Position numbers and translations under genes: made by a program. The notes beneath the pieces are model-generated. The model saw only the letters and a list, made by a program, of their open reading frames with translations, did no database searches and had not been told where the DNA came from. From Bacteroidales bacterium (GTDB lineage: Bacteria; Planctomycetota; Planctomycetia; Gemmatales; Gemmataceae), in the NCBI GenBank assembly GCA_026931725.1, contig JAIXLE010000100.1, positions 1-40,544 on the forward strand: 40,544 bases of DNA, written 5' to 3'. This document shows positions 6,086-13,437 of the stretch, piece by piece (position 1 is the first letter of the stretch; each line of letters starts with the position of its first letter).

Positions 6086-8386
6086 TCAACAATTTTCCGC
6101 AAACTCGCGGTTCTGATTCTCAATCGTTTCCGTGCCGAAACTGGCGCTGTCGGGGAGTAACTCAATCCGTCGGGTCGAGAGATCGTACATTGCTCCGACC
6201 ACGGCGACACGCCCTTCCTGGATCAGTTGTTCCAGTGCGGGGCTCATTGCACGGATCATCGCCACGGAACGTAAGACGTTCTTGCGCGTCACGGTGTAGA
6301 CGGCTTCTTGTTTCTCCTGCGGCGACATTGTGGCGAACCGTTCGCGGATGTCCGGGTCAATCGCATCTTGGATGTCTTCAATGACTTCATCCACATGATT
6401 GCAGCCGATCGTTTCCGCCGCGGAACTTCCTTTGCTTGCCAGGTCCACGGCTGCCGTCACGGCTCCGCAGCGGGTGTGCCCCAGCACGAATACCAATTTC
6501 GCCCCCGCGACGAGGCACGCATACTCGATGCTGCCAATGACCTTGCGACTCGTGACGTTCCCCGCGATGCGGGACACGAAGATGTCGCCGACGCTGACAT
6601 CGAAGATCAATTCCGCCGGGGTGCGAGAGTCAATGCAGCCCAGCACGACCGCCAAGGGGTGCTGACCGGCCGCGGTGGCATTCGTGGCATGGTCGAAGTC
6701 TCGGCTCAGTAGGCGACCGGAACGGAACCGTTGATTCCCTTCCATCAACACCCGCAGCACCTGTTCGGGGGAGAGGGCCGCCTGGAGTTCCCGTGTCGAG
6801 AAATCGACATAGTGGGTCTGATCGGTGATGGAATACCGATCGCGGAAGCCGACCATACTCACGGTGACACCGCGGGTTGGCCCTGTGGAGCGTTCGTATT
6901 CCCGGAGGAGTTCGAGAACGTCTGGGTCAATGTAGTCGCTGTCGGCCGCGTCGATGAGGACATGGCCGCCTTCGGGCACTTCATCCAGCACCCGCGCCAA
7001 AGCCGCCCGGTTGAAGAAGCTGACCTGATTCTGCAAGACAATGTGAACGACTTCGCCACTGAGTCGCTTTTCCACGATGCGATGCACGGGGCGACGGAAA
7101 CTGCTCCAGAGAATAAAACTCGCCGCAATCGCCAGCCCGATGGCCACGCCGATGAGCAAGTCCGTCAGCACGATCGCCACAACGGTCAAAGCGAACGGCA
7201 GGAATCGTGGCCAACCGCCGTTGACCCACATGCTGCGGATGACCGTAGGGCTCGCGAGCTTGTACCCGGTCAACAGCAGGATCGCCGCCAGGGCCGATAG
7301 CGGAATCAGATTCAACCACGATGGCAACAGCGCCACACAGACCAGGAGGAACACGCCATGCAGGATCGCGGACAGCTTGGAACGCGACCCGGCCATGACG
7401 TTTACGGACCCACGCACCACAACCGAGGTCACCGGAATCCCGCCGATCATCCCCGAAACCATGTTGCCGACACCCTGAGCGACCAGTTCTCGATGCGGTG
7501 GCGAGGTGCGCCGTTCCGGGTCGATCTTATCGACGGCTTCGAGGTTCAGCAGGCTCTCCAACGATGCGACTGCGGCAATGGTGATCGCGGCCACATAGAC
7601 CGCCGGGTTCAACCACTGCGAGAAGTCCGGGAACATGAAGAAACCGAGGAAGGTATCCAGGTCATCCGCTTCCGGCACTCGCACGAGGTGATCCGGGGAA
7701 ACGGCCCAATCAACTCCGAGTTCCTCGAACAGGGCCACCATGCCCACACCCAGTAGCACGACGACCAGCGGCCCCGGTACGGGCGAATACTTCAGGAATT
7801 TGACTTTCTCCCAGAGGATCATCACCGCCAGGGTGGTCAGACCGATGATCGTGGCCCCGAAGTGAAGCCCATAACCCCGGAACAGTAGGGCGATTTCGGA
7901 GAAGGTCGTTTCGTGGTCGGGTTGGAAGAACCGCATTTCCCCCTCTGGGTCGGCATCGTGACCGAACAGGTGGGGTAGCTGTTTGAGGATCAAAATGATC
8001 CCGATGGCAGCCAGTAAGCCGCTAATCACACTGGAGGGGAAGAACGCGGCGAAGAACCCCGCACGCACACACCCGAGCACGATTTGAATCGCCCCGGCGA
8101 GGACCACCGCTAACAAAAAGGTGTCGAACGATCCCAGATGGGCAATCTGACCCGCGACAATGGCTGTCAATCCTGCAGCCGGGCCGCTGACGCTGGTGTG
8201 CGAGCCGCTGAGTGCCCCCACCACGATTCCGCCAACGATTCCTGCCACCAGCCCGGAGAACAACGGCGCATCAGATGCCAGCGCGATCCCCAGGCAGAGC
8301 GGCAAAGCCACCAGAAAGACCACAAGCCCGGCCGTGACATCTTTCATCAGATGCTTCGTGGCCGGAGGATGGGTCGGTAAACTCAT
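6086..8386 (-). CDS. SulP-family anion transporter fused to beta-carbonic anhydrase
   Basis: A 766-residue inner-membrane protein. Residues from about 10 to 430 form the SulP transporter, with many membrane helices and the family stretch SDAPLFSGLVAGIVGGIVVG near the start. A STAS-like cytoplasmic domain follows (about 440-530: VLIDAADSDYIDPDVLELL). The last 230 residues are a beta-carbonic anhydrase with the zinc ligands Cys584 (CIDSRTP), His637 and Cys640 (GHTRCGA) and the Asp586-Arg588 dyad. Known members of this fusion family are thought to move bicarbonate or sulfate, with the enzyme interconverting CO2 and bicarbonate at the inner mouth; the exact substrate cannot be read here. ATG 8386 is chosen because GGAG lies eight bases upstream; the TTG at 8413 has none. 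It lies 66 bases after the dehydrogenase gene on the same strand. Confidence 0.92.
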   Translation of the reverse strand: MSLPTHPPATKHLMKDVTAGLVVFLVALPLCLGIALASDAPLFSGLVAGIVGGIVVGALSGSHTSVSGPAAGLTAIVAGQIAHLGSFDTFLLAVVLAGAIQIVLGCVRAGFFAAFFPSSVISGLLAAIGIILILKQLPHLFGHDADPEGEMRFFQPDHETTFSEIALLFRGYGLHFGATIIGLTTLAVMILWEKVKFLKYSPVPGPLVVVLLGVGMVALFEELGVDWAVSPDHLVRVPEADDLDTFLGFFMFPDFSQWLNPAVYVAAITIAAVASLESLLNLEAVDKIDPERRTSPPHRELVAQGVGNMVSGMIGGIPVTSVVVRGSVNVMAGSRSKLSAILHGVFLLVCVALLPSWLNLIPLSALAAILLLTGYKLASPTVIRSMWVNGGWPRFLPFALTVVAIVLTDLLIGVAIGLAIAASFILWSSFRRPVHRIVEKRLSGEVVHIVLQNQVSFFNRAALARVLDEVPEGGHVLIDAADSDYIDPDVLELLREYERSTGPTRGVTVSMVGFRDRYSITDQTHYVDFSTRELQAALSPEQVLRVLMEGNQRFRSGRLLSRDFDHATNATAAGQHPLAVVLGCIDSRTPAELIFDVSVGDIFVSRIAGNVTSRKVIGSIEYACLVAGAKLVFVLGHTRCGAVTAAVDLASKGSSAAETIGCNHVDEVIEDIQDAIDPDIRERFATMSPQEKQEAVYTVTRKNVLRSVAMIRAMSPALEQLIQEGRVAVVGAMYDLSTRRIELLPDSASFGTETIENQNREFAENC

Positions 8387-8452
8387 CGGCAAATCTCCCA
8401 GGTACTCAGTCAATAGTCATCAACTGAGGCGGGGAGAGGCAAATCCTCCACC

Positions 8453-11401
8453 TCATTTGATCGACCCAAGGTAAGCGAGTAAGTCCGCCATCGCCGACAC
8501 CGGAATCTGCTGTTCCAACCCTTCCGGCATCGCCGAGAGCCCGGTACTCCGCATCGCGTCGATGTTCACCCGTTGAATGGAAACGGTAGTGCCATCACTT
8601 TTGCGGAGTGTGACCGTGTTGGCGGTTTCCGCCGTCACCAATCCGGTGAGGGTGGTTCCTTCATCCGTCGTCACCAGGTAGGTGAAATACTGAGGCAGCA
8701 CTTCTCGGTTCGGGTCTAGCACATTCGTCAACACGGACTCAGAACCCCGATTCTTGATCGCGGCCAGATCCGGGCCAATGGCGTTGCCCACATTCTCTAA
8801 CTTGTGGCACGCCGAGCAGACATTCTTGAACACGAGCTTGCCTCGTTGCACGTCCCCCGTCGTCTGCAAGGCTGGTTGGTACTTCGCTATTACGCTCGCT
8901 CGATTTGAAAGGATCGTGCTGGAAAATAATTTTTCGGCGCGAGATTTTAAGCCGGGGGTGGTCGAACGGAACAGCACCTGGAGCCGGGCGGGGTCCACAT
9001 CCGAGCGGCGCACGGTTCGCTTTTCGACTCCATCCAGGAAGTCGGAAACCCATGCGGGGCGGGAAAATAGGACTTCTGCAGCGGTGGCTCGCACGGCTGG
9101 GGTCATTCCGGGCCAGGCTGTGAGAATGGTCTGGGCCACGCTGGCTTCCTCGTAGCGGCCGAGTGTTTCCAGGGCGGCGATCTGCACTGGCGGCGGCTGT
9201 CGAAAATCCAGACACTCTTTCAAAATCGGGGCCGCTTCCGCGTAGCGGGTCAGCCCCAGGGTCTGGAGTGCCTTCACACGGGACGCGGGCAACGCATTCG
9301 CATTCCCCGCAGTGGAACGGGCCGCCGTGATCGTTTCCACCAACACGCTCGCGGCTTGAGGACCGGCCAACTGGGTGAGCTTCCCACGGGCGGACGCGGG
9401 GACTTGCGCAATCAGAGTGAGCATCAGATCGCGGGTCAGCGCGCTTTCCGCTGCGGGGAGTGTGTTGATGGCGGTCATGAGCTTGGCCAGATCGCCGGAA
9501 CGGTTCGCGGTGGCGGTCTGCTTGGCCAGGGTGGTCAAAAACTTTTTACCGGATGCGGACCCACGGAAGGCGGTATCCGTCAACAAAGTTTGAAACAGAT
9601 CGCCGCCGCAGGAGTGGGCACTGCACAATACCGCGAACCGGAACAGCGGATCGGCGGCATCCTGTTTCGCGGCTTGGGCCAAAACCGTTCCCGGAGCGGG
9701 TCGGTAGCTCTGCGAGAAGATCGCTTGCAGGCGGACGCGCGGTTCCGGGTCGGATACCAGTTTGTCCAATCCTGCCGCGACGGTGGGCTGTTCCAAGAAC
9801 GGTTCCGCCAGTCGGGCCGCATGAATGCGGGCGTGCGAGTCTGTATCCGCGAGCCAGTGGGCGACATCCTCGGCCGAGATCGCCTGCATCCCCGCGAGGG
9901 CGTAGCGAGCATGGGTCCGAGTCAGCGGATTCTTGGCTGTGTTGGCCAGTTGCCGCAGCGGGGCCAACGCGGCTGGATCCTGCCGCTGATACAGCAACCG
10001 AGACGCGGTGTCCCGGTGCCAGCCGTTCGCATGATCCAGCAGGGCCACGAGTTCCGCCGTCGTGGCTTGCGATAGCTTCACCGGCTTCCGTTTCTCGGCC
10101 CCATCGGCGGCGATGCGCCAAATACGGCCCTTGTCGATACCGCCAGCCACATCGACGTACTTCAACAAATCCGGTGGCAGGAACGCGGCTCCTTCGATCA
10201 GTTCTCGGTACATATCGACGACCATCAGGTTCCCATCGGGGCAATTGCGGAACTGCACCGGGCGGAACCAAATATCTTTCGAGGCGAGGAACTCCCGATC
10301 TTTCTCCGCCCGTTCCGCGGACCAAGTCACCCCTTTCGGCTTCGGTATGGCGCGGTAGACGAGATTGTTGGCGATTTCCCCCACGAACAGATTGCCCAGA
10401 AACTCCGCGGGCCACGCATCGCCCCGGTAGGCGGTGATGCCGGTGGCTCCGGTGAAGAAGCCGAACGGTTGTCCGCCTTCATCCGAACCGGGAACGAGCT
10501 TGGCCGCGCGGAGTCGGGTCCGCGCTTCCCGCCACGGTTCGTTCGGGCTGATCCGCCGGAGGTTCGGTTTGCGCCCGGCCGCGTTGATGTTGACCACCGG
10601 CGACGGGGCTTCCACATACGGGTTCCGCGCGAGGTAGCGGCCATCGTAGTTGAGGTGTTGCAACGGGTTGCTGTTATCGCAGACGAATGTTTCACCCCAG
10701 TTGTCGAGGGTGAGGCCGTGCTGACCGCCGCCGCTGGTCGGCTCGAATCGACTGGTTTTCGGGTCGAAACGGATGTTCTGCCGTCGAACCGAGGTCGGCT
10801 TGGCTTGTGGGTCTTCTGCCCGTTTCAGGCTGCCGCCAGCCAGGCTGGTCGAGATGGTGAACCGATTATCCAATCCCCAATGGAAGGAATTGAGCATACC
10901 TTCACCGGCACGATCACGATCAAATCCGGTGAGAACCTTTTTGCAGATGTCGGCTTTGCCGTCACCGTTGGTGTCCTTGGCGTACCACAGGTCCGGGACC
11001 GCACCCACGAAGACACCGCCATCCCAGCAGGCCACCGCCACCGGGGAATCGAATTCCGCGTAGACCGTGGCGGTATCGTAGCGGCCATCGCCATCGGTAT
11101 CGGTCAGGAGTTTGACGCAACCCCGCTGGTGAAAGTTCGGGTTCACATACTGGTTGTACTCGGGGAACTCGGCCACGAAGAGGCGGCCATCTTCGTCGAA
11201 GTCGATCGCCACGGGGTCGCGGATGAGCGGTTCGGCAGCGACCTGTTCGATGTGGAAGCCTGGCCGTAACTGGATCGCCGCCGCGGACTGAGCCGGTTCC
11301 ATAGGTCGTGTCCGGGCGATGTCACCCGGTGGGATCGGGTCCGCGGCGATGAGGACTGTGGGGAACGACAGGAGAAACGACCATGCGGCGAGTCGCATCA
11401 T
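8453..11401 (-). CDS. Secreted PVC-type dehydrogenase: propeller, HEAT repeats and cytochrome c
   Basis: A 982-residue exported protein. The start (MMRLAAWSFLLSFPTVLIAADP) is a signal peptide; ATG 11398, one codon later, is equally possible. Residues from about 35 to 440 form a beta-propeller of the PVC membrane-bound dehydrogenase type (FHIEQVAAEPLIRDPVAIDFDEDG, then FVAEFPEYNQY). About 440-830 is HEAT-like helical repeats. A C-terminal cytochrome c domain holds the heme site CSACH at 862-866, with Met958 in GLSAMPEGLE the likely sixth ligand. The combined architecture is abundant in planctomycetes and is presumed to be a periplasmic or membrane-attached sugar-type dehydrogenase; its substrate is unknown. 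Upstream lie three palindromic repeats, and the open frame runs 40 codons further into them without meaning. SulP-carbonic anhydrase follows after 66 bases. Confidence 0.9.
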   Translation of the reverse strand: MMRLAAWSFLLSFPTVLIAADPIPPGDIARTRPMEPAQSAAAIQLRPGFHIEQVAAEPLIRDPVAIDFDEDGRLFVAEFPEYNQYVNPNFHQRGCVKLLTDTDGDGRYDTATVYAEFDSPVAVACWDGGVFVGAVPDLWYAKDTNGDGKADICKKVLTGFDRDRAGEGMLNSFHWGLDNRFTISTSLAGGSLKRAEDPQAKPTSVRRQNIRFDPKTSRFEPTSGGGQHGLTLDNWGETFVCDNSNPLQHLNYDGRYLARNPYVEAPSPVVNINAAGRKPNLRRISPNEPWREARTRLRAAKLVPGSDEGGQPFGFFTGATGITAYRGDAWPAEFLGNLFVGEIANNLVYRAIPKPKGVTWSAERAEKDREFLASKDIWFRPVQFRNCPDGNLMVVDMYRELIEGAAFLPPDLLKYVDVAGGIDKGRIWRIAADGAEKRKPVKLSQATTAELVALLDHANGWHRDTASRLLYQRQDPAALAPLRQLANTAKNPLTRTHARYALAGMQAISAEDVAHWLADTDSHARIHAARLAEPFLEQPTVAAGLDKLVSDPEPRVRLQAIFSQSYRPAPGTVLAQAAKQDAADPLFRFAVLCSAHSCGGDLFQTLLTDTAFRGSASGKKFLTTLAKQTATANRSGDLAKLMTAINTLPAAESALTRDLMLTLIAQVPASARGKLTQLAGPQAASVLVETITAARSTAGNANALPASRVKALQTLGLTRYAEAAPILKECLDFRQPPPVQIAALETLGRYEEASVAQTILTAWPGMTPAVRATAAEVLFSRPAWVSDFLDGVEKRTVRRSDVDPARLQVLFRSTTPGLKSRAEKLFSSTILSNRASVIAKYQPALQTTGDVQRGKLVFKNVCSACHKLENVGNAIGPDLAAIKNRGSESVLTNVLDPNREVLPQYFTYLVTTDEGTTLTGLVTAETANTVTLRKSDGTTVSIQRVNIDAMRSTGLSAMPEGLEQQIPVSAMADLLAYLGSIK

Positions 11402-11480
11402 GTTCGAGATCCCAGGCAGGAAGGAAAAAGGAAAAAGGAAAAAGAGAGAAGAACACTCTCTTAACTGTATGGGATTTGTC

Positions 11481-11605
11481 GGAAAACCGGGGACGCTAGT
11501 CGCTGGTTGGATGCTGTTCATGCGGAACCGAGGACGCGAGTCCCCGGTTGGATGCCGTTGACACGGAACCGGGGACGCGAGTCCCCGGTTGGATGCTGTT
11601 CAGTC
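11481..11605. repeat. Three tandem copies of a 41-base palindromic repeat
   Basis: Copies start at 11481, 11524 and 11565, with a period of 41 bases between the last two (the first is 43 long and more diverged). Each holds an inverted repeat; in the third, AACCGGGGAC at 11567-11576 pairs perfectly with GTCCCCGGTT at 11581-11590 around GCGA. Between them is the spacer GGATGCTGTTCA or a close variant. The array fills the gap between the acidic-protein gene (its last five bases fall in the third copy) and the dehydrogenase gene. It has the form of REP-type intergenic palindromes. Confidence 0.85.
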
Positions 11606-12013
11606 TTCGAGTGGGATTTTATCCATGAGGATGTAGAAGTTGCCTTTCTTCTCCTCGGTCTTTTCGGCCAGGAACGCTTCCGCATCGGCCTTCTGAGGGT
11701 AAGGGAATTCCTTGAGCCGTTTGCCACCGTTATCGTAGACGACCCACACGGCTTTCAACCGCACTTCCTTGACGGCCTTGGTGCGTTTGGTTGCGGGTTT
11801 CTTGGCGGTGGTGGCCTTTTTGGCAGCGGATTTCTTCTTGGCTTTGGGGGCATCGTCATCCCCGGAGTCCTCATCGCCGGAGTCGCCGTCGCCTTCAGTA
11901 CCTTCTTCCTCTTCGTCTTCAGCGGCCTCATCGGCTTCATCGCGTTCAAGTGCCTCGGCGGCTTCGGCCTGATCGCGCAAGTCTCGACGATTCATGGTAC
12001 GGCGGCGAGCCAT
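11600..12013 (-). CDS. Acidic and lysine/alanine-rich small protein, unknown function
   Basis: I do not recognise this 137-residue protein. It has three clear parts. Residues 18-54 are highly acidic (runs of Glu and Asp, with EDEEEEG near 32-38). Residues 57-82 are lysine/alanine-rich (KAKKKSAAKKATTAKKPATK), like a histone H1 tail or a bacterial nucleoid-protein tail. Residues 86-137 form a compact domain, VWVVYDNGGKRLKEFPYPQKADAEAF through YILMDKIPLED (signature residues VVYDN, FPYPQK, ILMDKIPL). The start at 12013 has GGAGGGG about five bases upstream. The charge split suggests nucleic-acid or protein binding, but that is inference; the low-complexity part may simply be a linker. Confidence 0.82.
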   Translation of the reverse strand: MARRRTMNRRDLRDQAEAAEALERDEADEAAEDEEEEGTEGDGDSGDEDSGDDDAPKAKKKSAAKKATTAKKPATKRTKAVKEVRLKAVWVVYDNGGKRLKEFPYPQKADAEAFLAEKTEEKKGNFYILMDKIPLED

Positions 12014-12072
12014 GTTTCCCCTCCGAAATATCAGAATACGAACCGACGTTGTTCACGGCGGCCTGTTGAGAG

Positions 12073-12121
12073 ATTGTAGCCAGAGAATCGTTAGAATACG
12101 GATAAACGAGAAATGCTGCAA
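12073..12121 (-). promoter_or_regulatory. Candidate promoter of the acidic-protein gene
   Basis: On the - strand, TTGCAG (12116-12121) and TATTCT (12093-12098) are 17 bases apart; a second -10-like box, TACAAT, lies at 12073-12078 without a good partner. It sits between the terminator of the pseudopilin gene and the start of the acidic-protein gene, where a promoter is expected. Match quality is modest. Confidence 0.25.
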
Positions 12122-12133
12122 GCGGGAGACAGG

Positions 12134-12169
12134 AAAAGCGTTGTGGGGATCGGAAAACCGACCCCCACA
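12134..12169 (-). terminator. Terminator of the DUF1559 pseudopilin gene
   Basis: A stem of 12 pairs with one mismatch (12142-12153 with 12158-12169, loop AAAA) lies 15 bases past the stop on the - strand and is followed there by CGCTTTTCC. It separates the pseudopilin gene from the next gene on the same strand. Confidence 0.6.
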
Positions 12170-12184
12170 CGTTCAGACAGCAGA

Positions 12185-13096
12185 TCAGTCGAAGTTGACG
12201 ATTTCACCACCCGTGCCGCTCATCGCCGCGCGGAGGTTATTGTAATACACAGATGTAGTAGCGACTCCCGATGGGGTTCCGTTTACCCAGGAGTAGTTCA
12301 GCGATCGGACGCTACCATCATGGAACGCGAACAGGCAACCGGAAGAATACGGGGCACCGAAGCTATCGCCATTCATACCAGTGTTCGAGGGATCCAGGTC
12401 ACGATAGCAGGTGGTGTAGGCTGGTGTTCCTGTGGCAAGCCAAACCGACATGCCTTTGGCTAGATATTGAATATTGCTTGCTCCGGTAGCATATGCCCCG
12501 CCAGCAGTGGAATTCAGAATGCTGAGGTCCGTACTACTGTAGTTGCTGGGAGTCATAGCTTTGCTTCCAGCCAAAATGGTGTTACTGGTGCCGTCTGTCA
12601 GGCTAACCATGTTCAAGGTGCCGGTTCTTTCACCGCTACCAGCAGAAGGACGGGTCGTGCCATACAGACCCAACAGATTCACGGCATAATCTGATGCAGG
12701 GCCAGAACTTGCGATGTTCCCATTGCGCCCACGTGAAGGCTCAAGGAGCGTTTTGATCGAACTGGTCAATCCCGAGCCAGGGTTCCGATAGAGCGCGTCT
12801 TGCTCCATGTAGGGCAAAACTTGATAGAAAAAGTTGAAATCTGTTGAATATGTCGGCCCGATTGCGTTCGTCGTGCCAGAAACCCCGTTACCTGCCATCC
12901 GCATGTAGTTATCGTGGAAGTTCTGCGAAGCCAGACCGATTTGCTTCAGGTTGTTGGTGCTCTGGGTTCGGGCGGCGGCTTCGCGGACTTTCTGGACCGC
13001 CGGGAGCAGCAGGCCAATGAGGATGGCGATAATGGCGATCACCACCAGCAGCTCGATCAGCGTAAACGCTGTGCGATTGCGTTGGAAAGACTTCAT
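12185..13096 (-). CDS. DUF1559 type II pseudopilin-like protein
   Basis: A 303-residue protein of the DUF1559 group, very numerous in planctomycetes. It opens with a class III signal sequence: a short charged leader ([10 protein letters not shown]), then [20 protein letters not shown], with Glu5 of the mature form. The residue before the cleavage point is Ala rather than the usual Gly. The helix runs into [12 protein letters not shown], and the C-terminal half has the group's motifs [17 protein letters not shown] and [14 protein letters not shown]. It should be exported by prepilin-type machinery and may form fibre or surface structures; the exact role is unknown. ATG 13096 is preceded by GGAGG at a spacing of seven; the longer frame to 13198 is rejected. 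By eye its base composition is less GC-rich than its neighbours. Confidence 0.93.
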   Translation of the reverse strand: MKSFQRNRTAFTLIELLVVIAIIAILIGLLLPAVQKVREAAARTQSTNNLKQIGLASQNFHDNYMRMAGNGVSGTTNAIGPTYSTDFNFFYQVLPYMEQDALYRNPGSGLTSSIKTLLEPSRGRNGNIASSGPASDYAVNLLGLYGTTRPSAGSGERTGTLNMVSLTDGTSNTILAGSKAMTPSNYSSTDLSILNSTAGGAYATGASNIQYLAKGMSVWLATGTPAYTTCYRDLDPSNTGMNGDSFGAPYSSGCLFAFHDGSVRSLNYSWVNGTPSGVATTSVYYNNLRAAMSGTGGEIVNFD

Positions 13097-13437
13097 GCAA
13101 CACCTCCAAAATGGAACAATAAGACAGGAATTTTCCCCTGATTGGTGGCTAATCCCCGGTCCATCAGGGGGTGGAGGGGGGGTGTTGGGCGTAACCACGG
13201 TATGAAATGATGACCGTGGATAACAGGGTCATCATAATCCCAATCGACCAGATGGCCAACAATTTTTATGGATTCACGGAGATTTTTCATGATTCCTCAG
13301 TCTGAGTTTGTACCGACTGGGGAATCATTTTACCCGGAACAGAATTTTGTCTTCTGCAACCCCAAGGATCTCAACTGAGGTGCGTTTCTCTTAGAATGGT
13401 GGCATCGGCCCGATGGCGTTAGCGGAGAACGCAAAAG
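13097..13437. other. 341-base gap between divergent genes with several inverted repeats
   Basis: No convincing gene. Four inverted repeats can be seen. CCCCTGAT 13135-13142 pairs with ATCAGGGG 13163-13170. CCACGGT 13195-13201 pairs with ACCGTGG 13213-13219. ATGATGACC 13207-13215 pairs with GGTCATCAT 13227-13235. TGATTCCTCAGTC 13290-13302 pairs with GACTGGGGAATCA 13315-13327. The second and third share bases, so only one can form at a time. The region must hold the promoters of the pseudopilin (-) and the Hsp70-like gene (+), but no clear -35/-10 pair was seen. Confidence 0.6.
13290..13331. promoter_or_regulatory. Thirteen-pair hairpin in the pseudopilin/Hsp70 intergenic gap
   Basis: TGATTCCTCAGTC at 13290-13302 pairs with GACTGGGGAATCA at 13315-13327; one pair is a T-G wobble on the + strand. 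TTTT follows on the + strand at 13328-13331, so it has terminator form in that direction, although no + gene lies just upstream. It may instead be an operator or part of a leader. Confidence 0.4.

Noticed and set aside
9546..10437. Open frames of 289 and 294 codons inside the dehydrogenase gene
   Set aside because: Both are out of frame with a clear domain-bearing protein and are arginine/glycine/proline-rich with no recognisable fold.
13093..13290. A 65-codon - strand frame upstream of the pseudopilin
   Set aside because: It has no ribosome-binding site, runs through the inverted repeats, and overlaps the pseudopilin start; no recognisable features.
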